Assembly: GCA_003991915.1 (NCBI GenBank)
Contig: RQTK01000004.1
Coordinates: 119,126 to 183,125, forward strand
DNA: 64,000 bases
Source: Elysia chlorotica
Taxonomy: Eukaryota; Mollusca; Gastropoda; Plakobranchidae
Direction: 5' to 3'
The notes beneath the pieces were generated by a model. That model did no database searches and was not told the DNA's origin. It saw only the letters and a list, made by a program, of their open reading frames with translations. Positions within the stretch are counted from its first letter, which is position 1; the number at the start of each line of letters is the position of its first letter. The position numbers and the translations under genes are program-made. Shown piece after piece: positions 46,401-53,523 of the stretch.

Positions 46401-47122
46401 CCATACCATTCCATGTTCCCAGAAGTGTTTCCCTCAGAGGCTAACACACTTCCCCTTGTTTCAAAAAGTGTAACACCCTACAGGTGTCTAGATCATCCCA
46501 CCTATATGTTCACAGAAATATATTTTTTATAGTTTGCTGTGTCTACCATCTCATGTTCCCATAAAGTTTTACACACTGTGCCTTCCCCTACAAATCCAAG
46601 AATCATAATAAGCTGCGTATACTAAGACTTTATACTACCATAATAAGCTAAATATTATTTAGATAAAAAAAAAAGTTAAACATATGATGGTACCATTTTA
46701 ATAGAAATGTATTAGCCGTAGAACTTATTATTATAGTCCTAGATAAATATGAGGCATTGATCATTATATGGGTTACGGCCCACTAAAAAAACAACTGACA
46801 CATGTGTCTCTGTCTGATGAGTAAACAAAAATCATGTTTATGACCCATTTCATCTAATTTCCAAATCTAAATGAATCTTTTGCGCTTAATTTGAAGAACC
46901 ATTTGATGCTCTAAAAAGCATGTCTCAGAATGAGGGGAACAAATGAGATATTTAAAGGCCAGAATAATGTTCATTCAAGTTCACAAATTCTAAATCTTTA
47001 GCGATTAGATCTTGACTAGAAATCTAGAGATCTAGAATCTAAATCTTCACTCACAAATCTTTGGCAAGCAGATCCTTTGCCTCTGACACTCTAAGGTAAA
47101 GCGTGGTGTGAGTAGAATACAT
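23311..47122 (-). CDS. RASAL1: RasGAP of the RASAL1/RASA4 type (complete, 19 exons)
   Basis: GTPase-activating protein that switches off Ras at the plasma membrane; family members are recruited by calcium through tandem C2 domains. Exons: 47055-47122, 43942-43998, 43478-43591, 39273-39340, 38540-38675, 36933-37014, 35601-35741, 34466-34563, 33981-34089, 32501-32722, 31659-31768, 31006-31195, 30207-30344, 29305-29449, 28584-28753, 27069-27206, 26065-26200, 24356-24476, 23311-23503. They join in phase to 2436 nt, 811 residues, close to the roughly 800 residues of vertebrate RASAL1. Domains: C2A ~7-115 (Asp22, 28, 75, 77, 83), C2B ~140-245 (Asp154, 160, 210, 212, 218), RasGAP ~300-560 (arginine finger Arg351 in TLFRGN; FLR at 477-479), PH ~562-680, BTK zinc motif (His689, Cys700, Cys701, Cys711). 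The [10 protein letters not shown] segment favours RASAL1 over RASA4, but it may predate that split. Confidence 0.93.
23735..23880 (+). repeat. SINE fragment
   Basis: Retains atgtgactgtctgacacatg, gagtcacggtatcc and cttggggtccgtcaacaata. Head missing. Intron 18 of RASAL1, opposite strand to the gene. Confidence 0.55.
23900..24100 (+). mobile_element. Truncated second copy of the 2141-2495 MITE
   Basis: Shares aaaatgcaagtga, aaactttcagatcaaaagtg, ggaaataagtttttat and the right end ggccaaaatcgcagcac with the element at 2141-2495. The left inverted end is absent. Confidence 0.5.
24140..24192 (-). repeat. Partial copy of RASAL1 exon 18 (donor side)
   Basis: The block ctgacctgattctg ... ctggctgtagatgatct nearly repeats 24351-24392, the 3' end of exon 18 with its splice donor. 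On the minus strand the copied donor still reads ATCAG|GTCAGT. It lies in intron 18, about 165 bp past the true donor. Confidence 0.8.
24193..24250 (+). repeat. SINE tail fragment
   Basis: gtcattagtcttgggaccc, then tccacaatatac and a gctaagcaac end: the 3' portion of the common SINE, abutting the exon-18 copy. Confidence 0.6.
24356..24476 (-). CDS. RASAL1: RASAL1 exon 18
   Basis: Encodes [20 protein letters not shown] then [20 protein letters not shown]. Cys711 completes the zinc motif. Donor GTCAGT. Partial copies of both ends of this exon lie in the flanking introns. Confidence 0.93.
24480..24960 (-). repeat. ~73-bp tandem array incorporating the exon-18 acceptor side
   Basis: Units contain cacaagtagcatacag, then aaaatagcacaaagccaca, with gggctgctcac recurring at 24547 and 24620 (73 bp). 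The unit at 24739-24790 also carries a copy of the first bases of exon 18 (gtacgttggactgcaaccc vs gtacgtcggactgcagccc). Units beyond 24800 are diverged. Confidence 0.8.
25009..25194 (+). mobile_element. TTAA MITE family, copy 2
   Basis: Starts TGAAGCTTTTCACTTTGCAT and ends GGGTAAAGGTTAA. Shares agctttgatatttttat and gaggtgctggcacaagtg with the other copies. RASAL1 intron 17. Confidence 0.6.
25555..25750 (+). repeat. SINE copy, diverged
   Basis: tRNA-like head (gtggtgata variant), then tgtgatcggctgagacggg, gtgtagcagcaagta and ttgtcaggcttaagtcttg. Tail altered. RASAL1 intron 17. Confidence 0.5.
26065..26200 (-). CDS. RASAL1: RASAL1 exon 17 (PH end and BTK zinc motif)
   Basis: Encodes [15 protein letters not shown] to [20 protein letters not shown]. 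Holds the last PH helix and three BTK zinc ligands (His689, Cys700, Cys701). Confidence 0.95.
26495..26680 (+). repeat. tRNA-derived SINE, 5'-truncated
   Basis: tttcgccccctactggttgg, gtgtcagcataatgtgatcg, gtgtggcagcacataaaatt, cagtcttgggg, tatagcctatatagtgttg and a gttaagcaac end. RASAL1 intron 16. Confidence 0.7.
26940..27010 (-). repeat. SINE head (tRNA-like), minus orientation
   Basis: On the minus strand reads GGGACTGGCTCAAGTGGTGG and GAGCGTTGGTCTCC, an A-box-like start, then GGTCAAAACCC as a B box. Same head type as the copy at 62875. Confidence 0.55.
27069..27206 (-). CDS. RASAL1: RASAL1 exon 16
   Basis: Encodes [20 protein letters not shown] to AIIYFQAK, the middle of the PH domain. 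Phase 0 at both ends, so it joins directly to exon 17 ([12 protein letters not shown]), matching the family's YLQCK-NVNELNQW. Confidence 0.92.
27380..27840. repeat. 118-124 bp tandem repeat, about four units
   Basis: The motif tctgtccatccacag recurs at 27401, 27525, 27643 and 27761. Units also share gtcagggtgtacacctcact and gatcactca. Lies in RASAL1 intron 15 and does not carry the exon-16 splice site. Confidence 0.88.
28584..28753 (-). CDS. RASAL1: RASAL1 exon 15
   Basis: Encodes [20 protein letters not shown] to LGYRKTPED, the first PH-domain strands. Acceptor CACTGCAG, donor GTAAGG. Confidence 0.9.
29305..29449 (-). CDS. RASAL1: RASAL1 exon 14
   Basis: Encodes [20 protein letters not shown] to NVGDFS, the end of the RasGAP domain (VQSIGNL conserved). 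Donor GTAAGT. Confidence 0.93.
29612..29700 (+). repeat. SINE tail with palindromic end
   Basis: Contains gggaacctaggagacgttaa, then gaaggagagaattctctccc. It lacks head and body and closely matches 44313-44393. RASAL1 intron 13. Confidence 0.6.
30207..30344 (-). CDS. RASAL1: RASAL1 exon 13 (FLR motif)
   Basis: Encodes [20 protein letters not shown] then [17 protein letters not shown] to LLAK. Contains the FLR motif that stabilises the arginine finger. Donor GTGGGG. Confidence 0.95.
30770..30930 (+). repeat. tRNA-derived SINE, 5'-truncated
   Basis: ttttgtcccctactggttgg, gtcagtgtcagtataat, tgtgtggcagcaca, tgtcagacgttagtcttga, tatagcctgtatagtgctg and a gttaagcaa end. RASAL1 intron 12. Confidence 0.7.
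31006..31195 (-). CDS. RASAL1: RASAL1 exon 12
   Basis: Encodes [20 protein letters not shown] to [12 protein letters not shown], RasGAP helices. The acceptor lies just downstream (minus strand) of a 190-nt pure pyrimidine tract. Confidence 0.92.
31261..31450. repeat. 190-nt homopurine tract with (AAG)n
   Basis: Every base from 31261 to 31450 on the plus strand is A or G. The stretch 31321-31445 is an uninterrupted AAG repeat of about 41 units. In the RASAL1 transcript it is a pure pyrimidine tract about 65 nt upstream of the exon-12 acceptor. Confidence 0.95.
31659..31768 (-). CDS. RASAL1: RASAL1 exon 11
   Basis: Encodes [19 protein letters not shown] then [17 protein letters not shown]. 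EKKxxELDP is a GAP-domain landmark. Donor GTAATG. Confidence 0.93.
32501..32722 (-). CDS. RASAL1: RASAL1 exon 10 (arginine finger)
   Basis: Encodes [14 protein letters not shown] to [25 protein letters not shown] carries the catalytic arginine finger (Arg351) that inserts into the Ras active site. Confidence 0.95.
32844..32992 (+). mobile_element. TTAA MITE family, copy 3
   Basis: Begins TTAAAGCCTTTTACTTG and ends GGGAAAAGGTTAA. Shares aaagctttgatttttattat and gaggtgctagcacaag. RASAL1 intron 9. Confidence 0.6.
33981..34089 (-). CDS. RASAL1: RASAL1 exon 9
   Basis: Encodes [20 protein letters not shown] then [28 protein letters not shown] matches the linker that precedes the RasGAP domain in this family (DRVLPSQCYQPL in RASAL1). 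Donor GTATGA. Confidence 0.9.
34466..34563 (-). CDS. RASAL1: RASAL1 exon 8
   Basis: Encodes [20 protein letters not shown] then [12 protein letters not shown], the end of C2B. Donor GTAATA is weak; phase fits both sides. Confidence 0.85.
34861..35610 (-). repeat. ~37-bp minisatellite carrying 20 copies of a 5' splice site
   Basis: Transcript-sense units read ATGGGGCAG|GTGAGAGAT, then a spacer ending TTGGACTCTGAGAC. Most units are 37 bp, some 34 or 39. I count 20 copies of GGGGCAGGTGAGAG; the one at 35601 is the real RASAL1 exon-7 donor and the other 19 lie in intron 7. The first 9 bases of the motif copy the last 9 bases of exon 7. Confidence 0.95.
35601..35741 (-). CDS. RASAL1: RASAL1 exon 7
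   Basis: Encodes [16 protein letters not shown] to [16 protein letters not shown]2B calcium loop 3 (DKD...DD). The acceptor has two in-frame choices six bases apart (35741 or 35735). Its donor GTGAGAG is the first of 20 tandem copies (see 34861-35610). Confidence 0.92.
36179..36383 (+). mobile_element. TTAA MITE family, copy 4
   Basis: Begins CTAACCTTTTCACATTACAT and ends GGGAAAAGGTTCA. Shares gaggtgctagcacaag near 36330. RASAL1 intron 6. Confidence 0.55.
36495..36690 (+). repeat. tRNA-derived SINE, second tail type
   Basis: Head gggacgcggcggtcccacg with a tgagttcaatccc B box, body ccttactggttcg, and tail gagaacctaggagacttt followed by gagagag. RASAL1 intron 6. Confidence 0.65.
36933..37014 (-). 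CDS. RASAL1: RASAL1 exon 6
   Basis: Encodes [19 protein letters not shown] to KATS, the C2B calcium loop 1 (Asp154, Asp160). Donor GTGAGT. Confidence 0.92.
37262..37410. repeat. Two-copy ~75-bp tandem duplication
   Basis: Two copies of attgctaaccagggtagcat, aaaatcttg and gcatgaatatttgaactg (one with small changes), ending gacaaaaattgaat. RASAL1 intron 5. Confidence 0.8.
37806..38448. mobile_element. hAT-like foldback element with 8-bp target duplication
   Basis: The left end CACAGATCTCTAT, then GGCACTAGATAGCTCAGT, is mirrored at the right end (ACTAAGCCATCTAGTGCT, then AGAAATCTGTG). Flanks GTACTGAA (37798-37805) and GTACGGAA (38449-38456) match 7 of 8, as for an aged hAT-type duplication. 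Inverted similarity extends inward to a G6/C6 block. The interior holds ATT- and ACT-type trinucleotide repeats and no coding region. RASAL1 intron 5. Confidence 0.65.
38540..38675 (-). CDS. RASAL1: RASAL1 exon 5
   Basis: Encodes [20 protein letters not shown] to FVFVTVMEG. The W-L...VQGE-like segment joins C2A to the first C2B strand. Acceptor GGCGTAG, donor GTACAAG. Confidence 0.9.
39273..39340 (-). CDS. RASAL1: RASAL1 exon 4
   Basis: Encodes [20 protein letters not shown] then NPK, the end of C2A with the typical DDIIG. Acceptor CCCCTCAG, donor GTAAGG. Confidence 0.9.
40449..40484. repeat. (CT)n microsatellite
   Basis: Eighteen CT dinucleotides in RASAL1 intron 3. The rest of that 4.1-kb intron (39341-43477) shows no recognisable element. 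Confidence 0.95.
43478..43591 (-). CDS. RASAL1: RASAL1 exon 3
   Basis: Encodes [17 protein letters not shown] to [14 protein letters not shown] and DAD are C2A landmarks; Asp75 and Asp77 are predicted calcium ligands. Donor GTGAGT. Confidence 0.92.
43942..43998 (-). CDS. RASAL1: RASAL1 exon 2
   Basis: Acceptor TTTTGCAG, donor GTAAGG. Encodes [18 protein letters not shown], the C2A calcium-loop 1 region (SDPY). Confidence 0.9.
44313..44393 (+). repeat. SINE tail with perfect palindrome
   Basis: cccaggggaacataggagac, gttaaacccg, then a 22-bp perfect palindrome (gagggagagaa and its complement), closely matching 29612-29700. RASAL1 intron 1. Confidence 0.6.
44626..45228 (+). mobile_element. Solo LTR of a retrotransposon
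   Basis: 603 bp starting TGTAACGC and ending CTGTTACA, so the tips are TGTAAC/GTTACA inverted. Flanked by a perfect 5-bp duplication TGCTA (44621-44625 and 45229-45233). A TATA box TATAAATA lies at 44966-44973, as in an LTR promoter. Less AT-biased than its surroundings. No internal coding region, so it is a solo LTR left by recombination. RASAL1 intron 1. Which superfamily is unknown. Confidence 0.75.
45234..47054. other. RASAL1 intron 1, remainder
   Basis: About 1.8 kb of AT-rich intron. No coding exon, SINE or tandem repeat recognised. Confidence 0.5.
47055..47122 (-). CDS. RASAL1: RASAL1 exon 1 with start codon
   Basis: ATG at 47122; encodes [20 protein letters not shown] then KD, the first C2A strand. 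Donor GTGAGTG. It ends TT, and the next exon starts with C, giving Phe23 in phase. Chosen because it supplies the otherwise missing C2A start in the correct phase. Confidence 0.85.
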
Positions 47123-47765
47123 TGCATAAGACTCAGGCAGCACATCACAATTTTCTGATCTTCATCTAAAATCTAGATCAATGACTTGTTGATATTTGTT
47201 TGTCCAACAATTTCCTCATTGCGAACCTGTTCCAAGCCATTCATGTTTGGAACTATTGATTATTCTGCTTTTCTGCTGTCAAGAAATGTTATGATTGATG
47301 TCGGAAGTGATGTCATATTTTATTTTATCGACTACTTTGGCCTCTAATTGATCTAATACGGATAGTTTTTACCCAAATCCTTGCGTGTCGACATAAACAA
47401 TTGGGTGGTAAAATATTGCATGCATTAAACTTTCCACATGTTTTATATATCAAGGAGAACAGAATCAAGTGAGAAACTAATTTGAAACATGGTTTTGCAC
47501 TCAAATTTAGCTATACGTTTGAAGTCTAAATTACGGTTATTGTCTTTATTTTTGTACGGAACACATGATAAAAAGAAAGTAGCATGTAATCGATCCTTTT
47601 GTTTATGTTATATGCGCTTGTCTGCATCGGTCCTCAATGCTCATGCTGTTTGGTTTGATGACAATCTAATCACTTCTAAGTCTATAGGTTATATATATCT
47701 AAGTATATTATATGAGTTTTAAAGGCCTATGTAATTTAAGATTGAAAAACATTTCAAGAAAAGCA
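47123..47765. promoter_or_regulatory. Bidirectional promoter region between RASAL1 and NLE1
   Basis: The two start codons face away from each other with 643 bp between them, so both 5' UTRs and core promoters should lie here, unless upstream non-coding exons exist. No clear TATA box or CpG-rich block was seen. Confidence 0.5.
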
Positions 47766-47806
47766 ATGCCGAAACGAAAATTGGATGCAAAGGAAGACAG
47801 GCAAAG
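47766..47806 (+). CDS. NLE1: NLE1 exon 1 with start codon
   Basis: ATG at 47766; encodes MPKRKLDAKEDRQ, a basic start, ending AG before the donor GTAAAT. Its phase joins exon 2 (Arg). Chosen as the only in-phase start exon seen before exon 2. Confidence 0.75.
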
Positions 47807-49991
47807 GTAAATAATTAGTGCCTAATATACCACATCACCACCGTGCTAGATCTAAGTCTAGATCTACGATTTTGGCTTAATTTTTAGTCTTCTGTTTGTA
47901 TAGATCTATCACTCCTGAAATAATCAATAAAAACTGTTTTATTTCCTTATTTCTCCTTCATATTGGACTATAATAATTTTCTAATAAGATTAATCCAATT
48001 TTAACCTATCGGACAAATAGCCAAAGGCTAGAATTCTATTTATATTAAGAATAATGATGTGGTACCACTGGATGGTGGTTATGATGAGGATGATGATCAA
48101 TGAAAATGATAATGATGGATTATGATGGTGGTGGTGGTAGTGTTGGTGGTAATAATTATAATAAGGAGTGGCTGCTTGTACGTGACCGTACTCAAAGATA
48201 AGATTCTCTTCATACGTGAGTTCTCACAGTCGCACCCACTTTTCACAGTCATCGAGATTTGGCGCCGCGTCTGAAAAATAGTATCTGTTTCCTTTTCCCT
48301 CCCTTTCTCTCCTGAAGTCTTAATCTGAGCCTATCAGTCAACCCGGAGGGTAATAGATTGAAAATGGCTAGCTTTTAAATCGACGAAACATTTGATAGTT
48401 TTGAACAGTTTGAAACCAAATAGGCAAATTGAGGCTAGTTTCCTACAGTCTCAGAGTTAAAGGGGTGTTTTAATATTTTTTTCCCATATGTATAAAATGT
48501 GCTTAACTGTCAGAAAAAAAATGTGTAGCGTTTATTTAAAAATAAATTTGGTTTAGCGACACCCCAAGCAGTTGTGTATTGCGTTTAGAACCCTTTTAGC
48601 CCCAAATATCAAGTGAGGATTGAAACTTTTACATCCTACTTGTCAATACGGAACACCTATACTGCAAAAACTGCAATCTTCAAATTAATGTAAATATGAT
48701 ACACTCCCATAGGTTTTATACAGAGATCGGCAGAAAAAAGGGGGTGGATTGACAAGGAGCAGCGATATCAAAGATTTGAACCTTAAACCTCCTGCTCCTC
48801 AGTCCCAAGCACAAGAGACTGAGCTATCTTTACGCCCCTACTCAGCGAACACTGATAATATTTAAATTTAATTAGATCTTCATCCATCGAATTTCTAGAA
48901 AAATATCAAACCAGATTTTCGAATTGCCGAGTATCGCACCAACTGCTTGCCAACGCAGGCCACGGCTATTGTGAGGCGGGAATGATCAAAGATTATCAAG
49001 CAAAGCAACGTCAATTACCGCACGTGTCAGCCTACTTTCCAAATAAATTCTGTTCAGTGTAGAAATGAGCCAGTTGCAATTACAAACCCCCATTCACACA
49101 GACAGAACATACCTGAGCTCAACATGCAATGTGGCCAGTGCTTGTTTCACATTAGTGTGTGTGTATGTCTTTTTATCTCCTGAAGCGGCGTTTGACACTT
49201 CTATGTGAATCAGTCAAAGCATGGCTTTCATAACCATCTTCCTCTACATCAATAGTCCAACCGTCTTCATAAACGGGGTCTAAACACTGCCAGGTTACCT
49301 AAGATCTCTATCGGGGATGTCTTGCTCCTTCCTCAGCCCTTTCCTCTCTCAGATATACAGGCTATCATTAGTGACATAACCATCATGATGTAACTGGGAA
49401 GCTGAGAATCCACCTAACTTTTCATTAACTTCATTGGTTGACATTTTAAGAGCGTGTACACTCATTCACGAGTTTCTTGCGTGACAGAAAAAGGAGGAAT
49501 AAAGGATGAATGAAGGCCCACTACTAATGGTAGTTACTCGACACTCCGCAGTGCCCCGTTGGGATGTGCTAAGTCAGAGAAAGAGTCGCGAGCGGAACCA
49601 GTAGCTTTTTCATAGAAAGACAATCAACTGGTGCGCCACACTAAATGGGTAAACCAAGTGCTCTAACGAAACGGTGCACTGTACGTGTTCAAATTTACGC
49701 AAAAAAAAAATAAAAAAATTATTGCACTTTACAAATTTACGCAAAAAAAAAAATCATTGCACTTTCAATGCGCTGTACCTGTTTGTGTTTCCGAAATTAC
49801 ATATTTTGTTTAATTAATTCGTTGGTTTTGGGTGAATTTTGGTGAAATTAAAGCTTTTTGTCAAAATAAATGTGCCCTGCAAACATAGTCAAAATCCCAT
49901 TTACTTGGGTAATTTCATAGATTTATCTTGTGCAGTTTTAAAGATTTTGGGATTCAAATAGTTTGGTATTAGCTACATTATTGTATGCTTA

Positions 49992-50039
<48 letters not shown>

Positions 50040-53000
50040 TTATTATTATTATCGTTATAATTATTTTTATGTTTTATTATTGTTATTGTGATTATTTTAT
50101 TTATAACAATAGACAGTAATAATAATAATAATAATAACAATAATTTACCAACACATGCCGGTTTTACTGGTAAGTGTGTCAACACACACACACACACACA
50201 CACGTCAACAGCTACAAAGTTTGCTTACAGTTTGCAACACAATGAAAATGTTGCAATGATGCAATTTTGGTGCCATCTTCAGATTTAAGCACCTCATGTG
50301 GCTCCAACTGAGGCAGCTGTCACAACCAATAGGGGGATCACCAATGAACTCCAACCCAAGGCTGCTGAACAAAAAGTCACTTCTATACTAAAAAGCATTG
50401 TTCCCAGTCTGTTTTTATCCTTGAGGCACAGCCTGGATTGAATATAATTTTGGATTTTATTCCCAGCCTGTTATTTTTTCATGTAGGAAAAAATGTAAAT
50501 CTATAATTTTTATTTGTACAGCATTGGTACAAAAAGTTTGCAATATATATTATTCCCAGTTAGGACTTTTTAAGGACATCCTTTTGTGAGGGACAGCCAT
50601 GCTGGGAATAACTAAAATTTGTTATCATCCCCAGCCTGGTTTTTGTTTTTGTTTTTTGGATGTGATAAGAGCAGACCCTGAATCTAAACTTGAAAGAAGG
50701 CTTAGAGGGGGTAATGTGTGTCGGCTAACCCCAAGATCCTGTAAATGTAGCAGTTGACAAGTGCGATTATATGTCAAATGTATCTTCTAAGCTTAAATTT
50801 TTAAAAGAGAAGTTTGATCGGTTATAAGAAAAGAAAGTCTCCTAAGTATGGTCATTTAACCATAGAGAAACTGCTGTCTACATACAATGTATGGAGGCAT
50901 ATAATGTGTTATTTTGAAATTGGTAACGCATCTATATATCTGTTTTTTTAATTCCCTTATAAAAAAAATGAACATTACACAGAGATGACGGAGGAGAAGA
51001 AAAACAAGACGAAAGAAGAATTCAGTGCATCTTCAAATCAGAGAGTGGTGAAACAGATGGATCTCCGTTTGAATTGCCAATCAACATCAGCAAAGACAAA
51101 CTGCAGCTTGTTTGCGATGCAGTGATAAAAAATGTAAGTTGGTTTGTACTTTTCGGTTCATTTTGAGACGATTTTTATTGTGTTATTTTTCATTGATGAA
51201 ATATGACAATAGATAAAAAGACAAAAGAAAGTTGATGCCTTCTCACAAAATTGTTGAATTGAATGCAATTATACATTTTCAAAGTTTCTTTTTTTTTTTT
51301 AAACACAAAAAAAGTGAAATTGTCAGAATCATAATTATATTTGCGATTGAGCCTCGCATAATTTTTTTTCTGAATGCAGGATGAAAAAGTTCCATACGCG
51401 TTTTTTGTGAACGGAGAAGAGATCCGCGAGAATCTACTGAAGACGGTTGGAGAAGACATCCTTACAAAAACAGAAACAGCCGTAGAGATTGTGTATCAGC
51501 CTCAGGCTGTGTTTAGAGTCAGAGCAGTTACGAGGTGTACAAGTTCTCTAGAGGGGCATGCTGATGCTGTTTTATATGTTGCCTTTAGCCCAAATGGCAG
51601 GTAAAAAATAGTTTTGTTGTGAGCTTCAACTGTGGGAGGCTTGTTTTTTAAAAGCTTTTAGAATTTTTTTGGCTTTGTATTTGATTACAAACATGCTTGT
51701 GATAATTATTGGTACTGTAAGGAACTAAAAAAATTTTTCTTTGTAATTTTAAAATGTAACCCTTGACATATGTAATTTTTAAATTTAACCCTTGACATAT
51801 GCAATTTTAAAATTTAACCCTTGACATATGTAAGTTTAAAATTTAACCCTTTATGTAATTTTAAAATGTAACCCTTGACATATGTAATTTTAAAATTTAA
51901 CCCTTGACATGTGTAATTTTAAAATTTAACCCTTGACGTATGTAATTTTAAAATTAAACCCTTGACATATTTTGTTAATAATATTAGGATTTAATGTTGT
52001 GATAACAATTTTGTGAACAATGAAAACTTGACTTGCATGGTCTCCAGTTGTATATTATTTTTCCTGTAGATCATGAGCTCATACTACATCTCATGAAAAG
52101 TTTTTGAAGATTCATATCTTTTACATACCTGCATGTACTGTCTTAATCATCCCAGACATTTAGCAAGTGGATCTGGAGATTCAACCGTCAGATTGTGGGA
52201 TATATACACAGAGACACCACAGTTTCGATGTAAAGGTACAGAATATGCATAATTTTTTTCCCATTTTTTGTTATCAATTTGTATGAAGAGCATTTCTAAA
52301 TGTTATTCATATAATGGATATTACACTAAATTAGATTAAAACGTTGCATTAAGTGATAAATAATACAAATTTTAAAAGATCATTTTTTTCTACTTACCTG
52401 ATACTTACCTATTCATTGTAGCTTTCACAATCATGCCCATCTACACTTTAAGATCCTGCGCTGCTTTCAATGCTTCTGTTGCCTTCCGAAAATTAAGCCA
52501 TTTTAGTAGACATGCATATCTGACAATCAAGCCTGGTCGTCTACGGCCCAAACTCTATTAACATTAAATTCAAGAAATTGTCGATGAGTTGGCAATTTGT
52601 CTACTCTACCTGCAGCTAGAAGTCAAAGCAACGACAGTTGATCCTCGGACGGCTGACAATAGTCGGCACATTCAGTCCCACTGCCGACAATATTGTCGGA
52701 AAGTTATTTTTAGCTTGACCTGCGTCATCGGGAAACCCCACATGTGCAGTTCGATGTCTTTTGTTTCACCTTACTAAGTTTCCTTTTTTTCGTGGTTTCG
52801 CTGGTCGACGGAACATTCAAGTCACTTTGAATGGAATTTTGGTACCCGCTTTTTCAAATTTCTTGATTATTATTAATCTCTTTCTTGAAGATTGTTTTTT
52901 AAAAAAAATTGTACTCCTAATCTCAATTTGACCAAGTTTCTTATAATTTGATCTTGCAATACATCTCACAACCTTACACATAGTCATGCCCTAGATCTAA

Positions 53001-53461
53001 CTTTGAAAGTTTCTCGGCTGGACTCATGAAGCCGATGACGTCACACCCCGCAGGGTTCATCTGGAATTCGCTATTATTTCGGTTCTATCTAGATGTAGAT
53101 CTAATTATCATAAGATATGAAGTTTCGTAGAAGCACAAATACAATGTAAAAGTCGTCCAAAAAATGTATGCGTTAAAGACAAAACAATCTTTCCCTTTGC
53201 ATGTAAACAAGCCTTAAACAAGTCCACGATCTATATTTTCCCTAATCCATACTAAAAAGTTTGACGCACATGAGAAAAATACCTACCCTACTCCTGTTCC
53301 ACTATTTTTAAGTTTCCTGAAACATGCCGCCTTATTGCACTAAATTGACAAGAACATTTTTTGTGAAAGAAAGTGGATGCTCTTTGTACACTTTCGAAGG
53401 GCTGTAACTTGTGCTGCTGAGAAACTTTATATCTTGTGCTAGTTAGTCTACCTAAACCTAG

Positions 53462-53523
<62 letters not shown>

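Noticed and set aside
49090..49190. Minus-strand exon-like segment ending QALATLHVEL before GTATGT, a candidate RASAL1 first exon
   Set aside because: The phase would fit, but it lacks the first C2 loop and lies beyond NLE1 exon 1. The segment at 47055-47122 gives a complete C2A start.
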